Shown here one piece after another: positions 29,139 to 37,558 of a stretch of 64,000 nt of DNA. Each line of letters starts with the position of its first letter. Position 1 is the stretch's first letter. The notes beneath the pieces were generated by a model. It made no database searches. It was not told where the DNA came from and was given only the letters and a program-made list of their open reading frames with translations. The position numbers and the translations under genes are program-made. Source of the DNA: Algisphaera sp039180025 (GTDB lineage Bacteria; Planctomycetota; Phycisphaerae; Phycisphaerales; Phycisphaeraceae). Where the stretch lies: positions 16,793 through 80,792 of the forward strand of contig JBCDDZ010000010.1 in assembly GCA_039180025.1 (NCBI GenBank). The letters run 5' to 3'.

Positions 29139-29198
29139 CTACCGGTCGTCGTACTCGGGCATGATAATCTCGAGCCGAGGGGGGCGGGCTGCGGTCAT
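29139..29198 (-). CDS. Putative ileS leader peptide, 19 codons
   Basis: ATG to TAG, encoding MTAARPPRLEIIMPEYDDR. Codons 11 and 12 are both Ile (ATT ATC). TATACT lies exactly six bases before the ATG, so the mRNA may be leaderless. There is no Shine-Dalgarno. The first eight bases ATGACCGC are repeated inverted as GCGGTCAT just after the stop (29137-29130). CTCGG/CCGAG (29179-29175 and 29158-29154) bracket the Ile codons. With the terminator at 29081-29106 it has the layout of a ribosome-mediated attenuator for an Ile-related gene. The translation and role are inference; an ORF this short can occur by chance. Confidence 0.45.
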   Translation of the reverse strand: MTAARPPRLEIIMPEYDDR

Positions 29199-29204
29199 TA
29201 GTTC

Positions 29205-29210
29205 AGTATA
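29205..29210 (-). promoter_or_regulatory. -10-like TATACT of the ileS leader
   Basis: TATACT, six bases, ATG (29198) on the minus strand, just after the stop of the FlgG-like gene. It would start the ileS leader transcript at or near the A of the short ORF. No clear -35. Confidence 0.45.
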
Positions 29211-29212
29211 AC

Positions 29213-30160
29213 TCAGCGTGACGTCGCCGACAGGCGGGTGGAAGGGCCCGGCGGCTCGGTTCCGTTGGTGGGCGGGGCGGCGGCCGCGAAGCCTGGGCGG
29301 CGGAAATCACGTTCGATCCCCAGCCCCGCCGCCAACGACAAACCCCAGGTCCGGAGCTGGTTGAGCTGCGTTAGCTCGGCCGCGACATCGACGTTCGAAC
29401 CCTCGATGTACCCGCCACGCAGCACCCCCAGACCGGTCCCTCCCGGGATATCGACCAAGGGCTGGCCCGATTTGGCGGTGGCGATCAAGCGGTTCTCGCG
29501 GACCTGTTCCAGGCCGGCGTCGTAGCCGAAACGGGCCAAATGGATCTGGCCGATCGCGATCCACGGCTGGTTCGCCCGGTGGCGGGCCATGACCTGCCCG
29601 TCGGGCTGGATCCAGAGGTCCATAAAATCATCGGGGAAGGTCGTCCGGGGCTCGAGCCGGGGGCCGTGGGGCCGGTCGATGACCAGGGCTCCTTCCGCGT
29701 CGATATAAAGCCGGCCCGTCCGTGCGTAAGCCAACCCGTCTGCCCCGCCCGCCGTGGGATCGTTCACAACAAAATAGCCCGGCCCGTCGATCGCCACGTC
29801 CAGCCAGCGACCGGTTTCGATCGGTGGTCCCGGCGAGGGGTCGCGGTGCATCACCGGCCACATCGCTGTCGCCTGGCCCGAGGCGTCTGCGTCTTCGACC
29901 TGCTCGAAAATCGGGCGCACCGCCCGGTACCCCGGGGTCTGCGCGTGGGCGAGGTTAACCAGCAACACGTCGTACGCCGCGTGGATCCCATCCAGCGTCC
30001 GGGTGTGGGCCTGCCGCACCGCCTCCCGGCTTTGCTCACGGGCCTCCCGCCGTTCCGTTCGTCGCTCGGCCTCTTGAGACGGATCCTTATCCCGCTCCGC
30101 CCAGTACATCCCCGCGAACAGCAAACCGACCCCCATCCAAGCCGCGATACGCCATTTCAT
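29213..30160 (-). CDS. Membrane-anchored FlgG-like hook/rod protein
   Basis: 315 aa from ATG 30160, chosen because AGGGAAG lies just upstream (a GTG five codons earlier has none). Unlike true FlgG or FlgF it opens with a membrane helix (WRIAAWMGVGLLFAGMYWAE) and a charged helix. The following parts match flagellar rod/hook proteins: LAHAQTPGYRAVRPIFEQ near 70-87, DVAIDGPGYFVVNDP near 120, LAYARTGRLYIDAEGALV near 143, GQIHLARFGYDAGLEQVREN near 223, and YIEGSNVDVAAELTQL near 266. The final RAYEMNSKV-type helix of FlgG is replaced. No other flagellar gene is near. It may be a rod homologue used elsewhere in the envelope. Confidence 0.78.
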   Translation of the reverse strand: MKWRIAAWMGVGLLFAGMYWAERDKDPSQEAERRTERREAREQSREAVRQAHTRTLDGIHAAYDVLLVNLAHAQTPGYRAVRPIFEQVEDADASGQATAMWPVMHRDPSPGPPIETGRWLDVAIDGPGYFVVNDPTAGGADGLAYARTGRLYIDAEGALVIDRPHGPRLEPRTTFPDDFMDLWIQPDGQVMARHRANQPWIAIGQIHLARFGYDAGLEQVRENRLIATAKSGQPLVDIPGGTGLGVLRGGYIEGSNVDVAAELTQLNQLRTWGLSLAAGLGIERDFRRPGFAAAAPPTNGTEPPGPSTRLSATSR

Positions 30161-30343
30161 AGACTTCCCTGTCACAAAAAAGTGTCGCTGTGGTCCAAAT
30201 CGGAAATATTATCGGTCACCCCACCGCTTTCGCTCCATTTATCACCGGCCCATCGACCGCGTCGGCTTGCACCGTCCCCCGCAGCACAGCGGAAACTGCT
30301 CCCTTGGTTTTCCCAGAGCGTTCCGAGACCAAACGTCGATTTT

Positions 30344-30862
30344 TTACAACAAGGTTTTGAGCGGCCGAGTCACCCGATCGAATGCCCGGGCCGGCAGACT
30401 CACCGTCTCCCATTTCGCCGACCGCTCCCGCATGTGCTGCGTGTAATCGCTCAGGCGCACCGCGAGTACGGCGTACCACCGTGCGTTGTACTCAAACACC
30501 TCGAGAAACAGGGCATCGGGCGGCTGCGCGTCGCACCAAAACAGGAACGCGAAAGCGGGTTCAAACCCGTCCCCGAAAATCCCCGCCCAGGCTTCCAAGC
30601 ACGACACGTCGTCGCGGGTGACCCAATTCTGCAGCGACCGCCCGGTCTTTCCCGAGTGCTTACGGCCCTTCACGTCGATGAGCAGATTGCTGCCCGACGC
30701 GGAATACACCACGAAATCGAAACTCTTGAGTTTTTTAGACCCCGCGATGCCGGGTTTGCCCTGCAACGCCCGCTTGGCTTCGTCGACCGCGACGTACGGG
30801 ATGCCGTTGGCCCGGAGGAAGTGCTCGAACGCTTGTTCGTAATGGAATCGTCGCTGGGCCAT
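30344..30862 (-). CDS. HYExAFE family protein, PD-(D/E)XK-like
   Basis: 172 aa from ATG 30862, giving MAQRRFHYEQAFEHFLR, where FHYEQAFE is the motif that names the planctomycete HYExAFE family. The central part, KSFDFVVYSASGSNLLIDVKGRK near 45-67 (Asp, then D-V-K after about 14 residues), is the layout of a PD-(D/E)XK nuclease core. LQNWVTRDDV and FAFLFW follow as further core elements. A nuclease role is therefore plausible, but nothing shows a substrate. It stands alone on the minus strand between the respiratory operon and the FlgG-like gene; TAAACT lies eight bases before the ATG. Confidence 0.78.
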   Translation of the reverse strand: MAQRRFHYEQAFEHFLRANGIPYVAVDEAKRALQGKPGIAGSKKLKSFDFVVYSASGSNLLIDVKGRKHSGKTGRSLQNWVTRDDVSCLEAWAGIFGDGFEPAFAFLFWCDAQPPDALFLEVFEYNARWYAVLAVRLSDYTQHMRERSAKWETVSLPARAFDRVTRPLKTLL

Positions 30863-31077
30863 CGCACGCAAGTTTAGCCAAACCCGGGGTTTTGGAATAT
30901 CGCACGGTTTCCTTCCACCCAAAAACCGAGCCCCGCGGATGGCCCCGTGCAGATGGACCTATTTTCCGGCGCAGCTTTATCATCGTCACGGCGATCAGCA
31001 GCCAGGCAAAACCCGGGCCTTGACCGCTCAAGAAAACGTTAGATAAGCGTACTAAATCAGCCGGCGAAACCGCATCT

Positions 31078-31467
31078 TCAAGGCGTCGCGCTGCGGATGG
31101 CGGCGGCTTCCTGGGTAGAAGCGTACTGCCCGGTATCGACGAGCGAGATGGTAATGAACAGCGTGACGAACAGAAGCGACGCGAACAGGATGAAGCCGTT
31201 CAGGGGTGCGTCCCACCGCAGGTGCATGAAATAGAGGCCGACGAAGACGGCCTTGACCAAAGCAATCGCCATCGCCACCACCAGGTTCATCTGGTACCCA
31301 AAGTCGAGTTTCGTCACCGCGACCGTCACGAGCGTAAGCAGCATGAGCAAGACGAAAACACCGAACAGCAGGGACAAAGGCACCACGTGGCTCCCCGAAT
31401 GCCCCTCGCTGTGGCCGGCGGAAGAGTGGTCGTCGTGCATTTCATGATGCGTTGTTTCGTGGGACAT
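31078..31467 (-). CDS. caa3-type cytochrome c oxidase subunit IV
   Basis: 129 aa with a His-rich N-terminal segment (HHEMHDDHSSAGHSEGHSGSH, ten His within about 28 residues) and three membrane helices (about 30-50, 60-80, 88-110). YQMNLVVAMAIALVKAVFVGLYFMHL is typical of the small subunit IV of caa3 oxidases, which stabilises the core. It is the last gene of the act-cox operon, 89 bases after subunit III. GGTGA lies before the ATG. No terminator was recognised in the 215 bases downstream. Confidence 0.88.
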   Translation of the reverse strand: MSHETTHHEMHDDHSSAGHSEGHSGSHVVPLSLLFGVFVLLMLLTLVTVAVTKLDFGYQMNLVVAMAIALVKAVFVGLYFMHLRWDAPLNGFILFASLLFVTLFITISLVDTGQYASTQEAAAIRSATP

Positions 31468-31556
31468 GGTTCACCAGAGCATTCGTATTCAGAAATAATC
31501 GGCCGGCCATCCCCCCCGCCACCGGGCGGAGGGTGGATCGCGACTCCACCGCACGA

Positions 31557-32618
31557 TCAGTGGATCAGGTACAGCAGCGGGAACAAAAAGATCCAGATCA
31601 GGTCCACCAAGTGCCAATACAGGCCCACCAGATCGACCGGGGTGTAATACTCCGGGGAAAACGCTCCGGCCGCGGATTTAAACAAAATCCAGGTGATCAA
31701 ACCCATACCGATGAGAACGTGGATCCCGTGCAGCCCGGTCATCATAAAATAGATCTGGAAAAAGATGTGCGTCCGCCCCTCTTCCAGGGGATCCAACTCG
31801 CTGAACCGGGGGTAATGGCTTCCTTCGTGCGAGGCCTGGATCGCACCGACCCCGGTGACGAAGCTTTGGGCGCCCACGAGGTTAGGCTGCGGATTCTCGA
31901 TCACATCCGCCACCAAACCCGAAGCAGGCGCGACCGGGGGCACGATTTGTGTGGGGACGACGTTGACGAGGGTGATCTCGCCGGACGCCTCTGCTTCTCC
32001 CGCTTCCTGGGTGTCTGCTTCCGCGTGGCCGGCCGACCCTCCGGACGTCTCGCCGTGAGCGCCGCCGGCGGCATGCGCCGAAGCGGCTGCACCGTGAGCC
32101 CCGCCGTGGTCGTCGGCACTGGGATCCCCGTGGTGCTCGACATAGTCCGCGGCTTTCGCCGCCGCGGCTTCGTCCTTGAGTTGACCGCCGGACTGGTAGA
32201 ACGCATTGAGCCCGCCGACCCACAGTTTTTTATCGTATTTCGCGGCGTATTCGATCGTCTTGATGGCCATAAACCCGAAGCCGCCGAGCAGCGTTAGGCT
32301 CAGCAAGACCACCAGCAGTGTCCGCTGCCCCAACTGCGCGGCGCGGACGCCCCAAGCCATCGTGAACGAGGAAGCCAGTAGCACCGCGGTATTGATCGCC
32401 CCCCATTGCGTATCCAGCGCTCGGTGAGCGAACAGGAACACATCCGGGTTGTTTGCCCGGTATACCGCGTATGCACAGAACAGGCCGCCAAACATCAGGA
32501 TCTCGGTCGCCAGAAACACCCACATCCCGAGTTTGCCGGATTCCATCTGCTGTTCGGGCGTCTCGAAATGGTGCGCGAGATGCGGCGGGTGATCGTGGTG
32601 AGAGTGGGCGTCGCTCAT
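31557..32618 (-). CDS. ctaE: Cytochrome c oxidase subunit III with His-rich insertion
   Basis: 353 aa from ATG 32618 (an extension to 32699 reads like non-coding sequence). Subunit III of the haem-copper oxidase, an integral membrane partner of subunit I. SGKLGMWVFLATEILMFGGLF near 27-47 and the C-terminal MTGLHGIHVLIGMGLITWIL plus LYWHLVDLIWIFLFPLLYL are diagnostic. Between the third and fourth helices lies an insertion of about 100 residues rich in His, Ala, Gly and acidic residues (HHGDPSADDHGGAHG, then AHAAGGAHGETSGGSAGHAE), absent from ordinary subunit III. It lies 126 bases after subunit I, with a palindrome in the gap. Confidence 0.9.
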   Translation of the reverse strand: MSDAHSHHDHPPHLAHHFETPEQQMESGKLGMWVFLATEILMFGGLFCAYAVYRANNPDVFLFAHRALDTQWGAINTAVLLASSFTMAWGVRAAQLGQRTLLVVLLSLTLLGGFGFMAIKTIEYAAKYDKKLWVGGLNAFYQSGGQLKDEAAAAKAADYVEHHGDPSADDHGGAHGAAASAHAAGGAHGETSGGSAGHAEADTQEAGEAEASGEITLVNVVPTQIVPPVAPASGLVADVIENPQPNLVGAQSFVTGVGAIQASHEGSHYPRFSELDPLEEGRTHIFFQIYFMMTGLHGIHVLIGMGLITWILFKSAAGAFSPEYYTPVDLVGLYWHLVDLIWIFLFPLLYLIH

Positions 32619-32681
32619 ATCGTGTTGCTGCCGGAGGGGCGGGGTGCGGGGAGGCCATAAAATATCAGATCGACGTCCGCC

Positions 32682-32727
32682 CGTGGCAGGCCCTGCCACG
32701 TGACCTCAGGGGTCCGTCTACAGACCC
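32682..32727. repeat. Two inverted repeats between coxI and coxIII
   Basis: CGTGGCAGG-C-CCTGCCACG (32682-32700) is perfect over nine bases per arm, and GGGTC/GACCC (32710-32727) follows. There is no T-run on the minus strand, so mRNA processing or stabilisation between the two cox genes is more likely than termination. Confidence 0.5.
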
Positions 32728-32744
32728 GGCAAAAGCCGAATCAA

Positions 32745-34541
32745 TTAGTGAGCAGGCTCGGGGACGTAGCCTTCTTTCTTCACGTAGCCATCGATCTCGG
32801 GATCGTACTCCCAGCCGTTGAAGTCGTAAGGATCGACCCCCTCGGGCTCGTGCCCGTCTTCAAAGTTGGCGTGCGGCGGGGGCGACGGCGTGTGCCACTC
32901 CAGCGTGTTGGCACCCCAGGGGTTCGCCGGGGCTTGTTTGCCTTTGCGCAGCGAGTGGATCCAGTTAAACAGGACGAAAAAGAGGCCGATCGTCAGGATA
33001 TACGAGCCGATCGTCGAAAAAACGTGGTACCAGAGGTACTGCGGGTCGTAGTCGGCGTAGCGGCGGGGCATGCCCTGGCTGCCCGCGATGAACTGGATAA
33101 AGAACGTCGCGTTGAAGCCGATGAAGACCGAATAAGCCCCGATCTTCGCCCACTTTTCGTTGTACATCTTGCCAAACATCTTCGGCCACCAGTGGTACAT
33201 CCCCGCCAAAAAGGCGAAGAGCGTCGACCCGACCATCACGTAATGGAAGTGGGCGACCACGAAGTACGTGTCGTGGTAGTGGATATCGGTGGAGAGCGCG
33301 GCCAACGGCAGACCCGTCAGCCCGCCGATCGTGAACAGCCAGATGAAGCCCATCGCATACAGCATCGGGGCGTCGAGCCGTATCTTCCCGCCATACAGCG
33401 TCGCGAGGTAGTTGAACACCTTCACCGCCGACGGGATCGCCACGGACATGGTCAGCAGCGAAAACACGGAGTTGACCAGCGGCGACTGCCCGGAGGTAAA
33501 CATATGGTGACCCCACACGATGAAACCAAAGAGCGCGATGGCCAACGAAGACGCCGCGATGAACTTGTACCCGAAAATATGCTTACGGCTATGCACCGAG
33601 ATGATTTCAGAAATCACCCCCAGTGCCGGCAGAATCATGATGTAGACCGCCGGGTGCGAATAGAACCAAAAAAAGTGCTGATACAGCACCGGGTCGCCGC
33701 CCATCGTCGGATCGAACACCCCGATCTTCAGCGCCCGCTCCGCGAGCAGCAGCAGCACCGTAATCGCCAGGACCGGCGTCGCCAGGATCTGGATAATCGA
33801 GGTCGCGTAGAGCCCCCAGAGCAGCAGCGGGAGCCGGCCCCACCCCATCCCCTTGGGCCGAAGCATATGGATCGTCGCGATGAAGTTCACGCCCGTCAGG
33901 ATCGACGAGAAGCCCAAGATAAACACCCCGAGCGTGCCGAGGATCACCCCGGTATTCGTGGTTGTCGAGTAGGGCGTATAGAACGTCCAGCCCGTGTCGA
34001 GCCCTTTGGGGAAGTACCAGGGCATATCGTCGAGCCCCAGCAGCGTCCCGACCACGCCGCCCATGAGGATCCACAAAAAGAAGATCGACCCGCCGATCCA
34101 GCAGTAAAGACTGAGCAGATTCAGTTTCGGAAACGCGACGTCTTTGGCCCCGAGCATGATCGGGAGCACAAAGTTGCCCAGGATCGCCGGGATCGCCGGG
34201 ATAATGAACATGAACACCATCACCGCACCGTGCACGGTGAACAACTGGTTGTAGAGTTTCCAGTTCGAGTTCAGCTCGGCGGTGTCGTTGGCCCAGAACA
34301 TCAGCGTCGCCCCAGGGGCGATCAATTCCGTCCGCAGGGCGATGGCAAAGATCCCGCCGATGAAAAACGCCGCGAGCACGCCGACCGTGTACATCAGGCC
34401 GATCCGTTTGTGATCGATCGTCAACGCCCACGACAAAAAGCCTTTGCCGTGGTTGATGTAGTGGTCGCTGACCGGGGGCAGTTCTCTGGTTTTGGTACCG
34501 GACGTTACGCTTCCGGGGGAGGGGTTGGGGATGACAGACAT
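32745..34541 (-). CDS. ctaD: Cytochrome c oxidase subunit I (A2-type)
   Basis: 598 aa, 12 or more membrane helices, catalytic subunit carrying the low-spin haem and the haem-CuB site. WTFYTPYS near 180, FWFYSHPAVYIMILPALG near 290-307 (CuB His and cross-linked Tyr), VWGHHMFTSGQ near 345 (CuB His pair) and the HDTYFVVAHFHYVMVGS haem-ligand helix near 418-434 are all present. The YSHPAVY form, with Tyr-Ser where mitochondrial-type oxidases have Glu, marks the A2 subfamily known from Rhodothermus-like caa3 oxidases. GAGGT lies eight bases before the ATG. It follows subunit II. Confidence 0.96.
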   Translation of the reverse strand: MSVIPNPSPGSVTSGTKTRELPPVSDHYINHGKGFLSWALTIDHKRIGLMYTVGVLAAFFIGGIFAIALRTELIAPGATLMFWANDTAELNSNWKLYNQLFTVHGAVMVFMFIIPAIPAILGNFVLPIMLGAKDVAFPKLNLLSLYCWIGGSIFFLWILMGGVVGTLLGLDDMPWYFPKGLDTGWTFYTPYSTTTNTGVILGTLGVFILGFSSILTGVNFIATIHMLRPKGMGWGRLPLLLWGLYATSIIQILATPVLAITVLLLLAERALKIGVFDPTMGGDPVLYQHFFWFYSHPAVYIMILPALGVISEIISVHSRKHIFGYKFIAASSLAIALFGFIVWGHHMFTSGQSPLVNSVFSLLTMSVAIPSAVKVFNYLATLYGGKIRLDAPMLYAMGFIWLFTIGGLTGLPLAALSTDIHYHDTYFVVAHFHYVMVGSTLFAFLAGMYHWWPKMFGKMYNEKWAKIGAYSVFIGFNATFFIQFIAGSQGMPRRYADYDPQYLWYHVFSTIGSYILTIGLFFVLFNWIHSLRKGKQAPANPWGANTLEWHTPSPPPHANFEDGHEPEGVDPYDFNGWEYDPEIDGYVKKEGYVPEPAH

Positions 34542-34605
34542 TCGGTCTACCTCGGGTCAATGCACGCCGATGAAACACGCCATCAGCGGGGGGGATCGGT
34601 CGGGG

Positions 34606-35838
34606 TTATTCCGCCGGCTCGGGGGCGGCCGGGTCGGTTTCAGCGGGATCGGCCTGGAGCGTCTCGGCGTCGGCGGGCTCGGGGGGCGAAGTTCCAGACA
34701 CCGCTTCCTGCGAAGCGTCTTCCTCGCCCCCTTCCGGAGAAGCCGTCACGTCCTCCTTGCCTTCGTAACCCTCGGGGAAGGCTTGGAGAACCTCGCCCTG
34801 GTAGTGGGCCGGGGAGATCGATTTCATGTATTCGATCAGCGCCCGCACGTCGCCGGGCGACAGGGTGGTTTCGGGGTACGCGCTCATCCCGCCGGCGTTG
34901 GTATAGCCCACCGCGATCTTGCGGTTGGGATAGCGGATCGATTCGTTCATGTAGTTGTCGTCCGCGATCACGGTCGATTCGCCGGTATCGCTTACCGCGA
35001 GTTGCCGCTCGCTGCCGTAGAGGTTGTACCAGGCCGGGCCCTGGATACGGGTCTGCGCCTCGTCGACCGAGTGGCAAGCGATACAGCCACCGCGCTGTTC
35101 GTAGACGATCTTGCCGTACTCCACCGGCGTCAGCCCGTCGGGGTTGAACTTATTGACCTCCTCCAGCACCGCGTCCCACTCGCTGGGGTGGACCACCACC
35201 GCGTAGGTATTCATTTTCGAGTGGCCCTGGCCGCAGTACTCGGTGCAGTGCAGCCGATATGGCTTCCGAGGGGCTTCTGCGCTGACCACCGAAGGGTCGG
35301 CCTCGAACCACATCTCATTGAATCGGCCGGGCACACAGTCTTTCTTGATCCGCATCGCCGGGATGTACAGGCTGTGCAGCACATCGTTCGATTCGAGGGT
35401 CAGCCGCACCGGGCGATCCGACGGGACGTACAACTCGGTGCTCTGGCCCCCGTTGGGATAGAAAAAGTTCCACCCCCATTTGTACGCCTGGGCCCGGATC
35501 TCGTAAGCGGCGCCCGCCTCGGGCGGCGTGGCCATATCCAGGAAGCCCCGGAACCCCACCGCAAAGATCACCAGCACGATCAGCAGCGGCGGCAGTGTCC
35601 AGGCGATTTCCAACGGCGTCGAGTGGGTCGCCCCCTTGCCCACCTCCGCTTTGTCCTTCTGGCGGAATTTCCACGCGAACCAGACCATCAGCCCGCCGAT
35701 GAGCGCGGTGAAGAAATAGCAGACAAACAGGATCCCGCCGTTAAGCGTGTCCACGTTCTCGGCAAAGCCGCCGGCGTTTTCGGGCATCCACGGCCCGTTG
35801 AGCCATTTAAAGAAATCGGTCAAAAATGCCAGCGTCAT
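34606..35838 (-). CDS. ctaC: Cytochrome c oxidase subunit II with fused cytochrome c
   Basis: 410 aa. Two N-terminal helices (ILFVCYFFTALIGGLMVWFAW and TLPPLLIVLVIFAVGFRGFL), then a cupredoxin domain with the CuA site HCTEYCGQGHSKM near 208-220, and a C-terminal cytochrome c domain with the haem motif CIACH near 253-257 and a distal Met in GGMSAYPETTL. Fusion of cytochrome c to subunit II defines a caa3 oxidase. The last 60 residues are Glu/Pro/Ala-rich and probably disordered. It receives electrons from the act-encoded complex upstream in the same operon. Confidence 0.95.
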   Translation of the reverse strand: MTLAFLTDFFKWLNGPWMPENAGGFAENVDTLNGGILFVCYFFTALIGGLMVWFAWKFRQKDKAEVGKGATHSTPLEIAWTLPPLLIVLVIFAVGFRGFLDMATPPEAGAAYEIRAQAYKWGWNFFYPNGGQSTELYVPSDRPVRLTLESNDVLHSLYIPAMRIKKDCVPGRFNEMWFEADPSVVSAEAPRKPYRLHCTEYCGQGHSKMNTYAVVVHPSEWDAVLEEVNKFNPDGLTPVEYGKIVYEQRGGCIACHSVDEAQTRIQGPAWYNLYGSERQLAVSDTGESTVIADDNYMNESIRYPNRKIAVGYTNAGGMSAYPETTLSPGDVRALIEYMKSISPAHYQGEVLQAFPEGYEGKEDVTASPEGGEEDASQEAVSGTSPPEPADAETLQADPAETDPAAPEPAE

Positions 35839-35961
35839 ATCACGTCTTACCTTGGGTTAATCCTATGCCACCATCGGCCGCTCGCCACACTCTGCTCCGC
35901 TCAATCTTTATCCAATCCCTACTGGACGGTGTTTGAGCCGCCTGCCGGCCCGAAGCCTCTG

Positions 35962-36987
35962 TTAAGCCGGGTTCGGCAGACCGGCCCCGCCCCCCGTATC
36001 GGACCCCGGACGACCCCCGGATTCCCCGGAATCTCCATCTCGATGACGCCGCCGGCCTCGCTTTTCAAAATACAACAACGTGCCGATCAACGTCGCCAAC
36101 GTCAGCACCGTCACCGCGCCCCCCAGTTTCATCAGCGCCAAGGCGTCGGCGGTATAGGTCCCCAGCGAATCGTCGTAGTGGTAGCACAACTGCAGGATCA
36201 TATCGAAAAGTGAGCCCTGCCTGCCCTCCGAAGCCTCGGTCAGCGCCATCCGGAAATCCCGCGTCGGGTACCGGTGGCTGGGCAGATACCGGGTAACGAT
36301 CCCTTCGGGGGAGGCGAAAATAATGACCGCCGGGTGGGCGTAATCGCTGGTCCGCGGCACCGCCGAGTACCCGAACCCCGCCGCCGCCGCCACCCGCTTG
36401 ATGTCTAGTTCGCGGCCGGTGAGGAAGTGCCAGCCCTCGCGGGTCGCCGCACCGAGCGTCGAGCCGTCGCCGCCCAATTTTTGCACGACCTCATCCTGTT
36501 TTTCCTTCGCCGTGACCGGCGAGTCGTCCGGGTTAATGCTGATGGTCACGATGTCGAACGCTTCGCCGGGCCGCCAGGTATCCGAGTTCCCCGCGGCCGC
36601 CACGCCCCGGGTCGCGTCCACGAGGCCCTGCATCATCATCGGACACAAAAGAGGGCATTCGAAATACGCAAACTCCAGCACCACGGGCTTGTCGTTCCCG
36701 AAATAATCCGCGAGTTTGACCGGCCGGCCGTCCTCGTCGACGAACACCGTGTCCAGGGGCAACGCGGACCCCAGACGCTGGGTAACTTTGGCCTCGTCCA
36801 CTTCTTCCGGCAGAGGCGCCGCCGCGTTGCCCAGCGGGCTCGGACCGACCCGAGACTGGCCCCAGGCGGCGGACGCTGCCACCGACCAAACGGCCACGCA
36901 AAGCAGTATTTTCGCCCAACCACCACGTAAAACGCGGGCGGAATAACGGTTCGAAGGGTTCGGGATGATCGAGTTCAAGCAGTTCAT
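35962..36987 (-). CDS. SCO1/SenC family copper chaperone
   Basis: 341 aa from ATG 36987 (a GTG at 37011 is less likely). Signal peptide ending near SAAWGQ (about 43). Thioredoxin-like fold with the copper-binding CxxxC in EFAYFECPLLCPMMMQGLVD near 120-139 and the conserved His in DYAHPAVIIFASPEGIVTRYL near 225. A membrane helix near 290-310 (ALMKLGGAVTVLTLATLIGTLLYF) and a basic tail follow. SCO proteins deliver copper to CuA of subunit II, whose gene is next in the operon. Confidence 0.9.
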   Translation of the reverse strand: MNCLNSIIPNPSNRYSARVLRGGWAKILLCVAVWSVAASAAWGQSRVGPSPLGNAAAPLPEEVDEAKVTQRLGSALPLDTVFVDEDGRPVKLADYFGNDKPVVLEFAYFECPLLCPMMMQGLVDATRGVAAAGNSDTWRPGEAFDIVTISINPDDSPVTAKEKQDEVVQKLGGDGSTLGAATREGWHFLTGRELDIKRVAAAAGFGYSAVPRTSDYAHPAVIIFASPEGIVTRYLPSHRYPTRDFRMALTEASEGRQGSLFDMILQLCYHYDDSLGTYTADALALMKLGGAVTVLTLATLIGTLLYFEKRGRRRHRDGDSGESGGRPGSDTGGGAGLPNPA

Positions 36988-37066
36988 GACGAGGTTCCAC
37001 CGGCTCAACACCGAGCCAACGGAAGTCTAGGCCGTGTACGGGCGAAAATAGCCCCAGCCAGACGGA

Positions 37067-37408
37067 TCAATACCGTTCGGCGACCGCCCGCATCGCATCT
37101 CCGATCGGGCGGTACGTCACCGTGCCCGTTGGCTCCCCTTCGCTGTCGGTGACTTGGGCTTGCCCCGAGCGTTCGAGGTTCTCGGATTGGGCTTTATTTA
37201 GCCGAGCCAAATCCAGGTTATCCATCCGCAGGTTGGTTTCGGCGTAGGTCCGTGCCGCACCTTTTTCGTACTGACGCGCGATTTGTTCGTTTTGAAAGTA
37301 GAAGAAGCCGGCTTGGGCGGTGTAGATGATCGCCGTCAATAGCAGGACCGCCACGATCGTGACGATGAAGATTACCTTGACGTTCAGTTCGCGGGTACTG
37401 GCAGGCAT
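37067..37408 (-). CDS. Small single-pass protein of the act-cox operon
   Basis: 113 aa from ATG 37408, with the upstream extension rejected as non-coding. One N-terminal membrane helix (VIFIVTIVAVLLLTAIIYTAQAG near 12-34), then a charged helical tail (QNEQIARQYEKGAARTYAE) facing the periplasm and a short segment RPIGDAMRAVAERY at the end. It has no Cys or haem motif. The place between actF and the SCO gene suggests an assembly or accessory role for the complex. I do not recognise a named family. Confidence 0.72.
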   Translation of the reverse strand: MPASTRELNVKVIFIVTIVAVLLLTAIIYTAQAGFFYFQNEQIARQYEKGAARTYAETNLRMDNLDLARLNKAQSENLERSGQAQVTDSEGEPTGTVTYRPIGDAMRAVAERY

Positions 37409-37558
37409 AGGCGGGTCCAAACTCAAAAAAAGCCGGGCGAAGCGTCGAAGGATCAGGCCGATGATCCGCGGGGGTCGGGTTCTGGATCGGACAGCCAAGT
37501 CCGAAATAACATCAAGCCACGCTCGGCGTCCCGTCGCCGGCCCCACTCACTCGGCCGG

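Noticed and set aside
29026..29212. T-box riboswitch upstream of ileS
   Set aside because: No T-box core sequence (such as GGTACCGCG) or specifier-loop layout was found; the leader fits a short-peptide attenuator better.
30216..30343. Minus-strand frame after the HYExAFE stop, ending in VDGPVINGAKAVG
   Set aside because: The start lies inside the HYExAFE gene in another frame; no start signal or known domain.
30735..31031. Small minus-strand frame between the oxidase operon and the HYExAFE gene
   Set aside because: It runs into the HYExAFE gene in another frame, has no ribosome site, and the composition is not protein-like.
32700..35147. Open frame of 815 codons on the plus strand opposite coxI and coxII
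   Set aside because: Arg/His/Gln-rich antisense frame over two certain genes; no domain or ribosome site.
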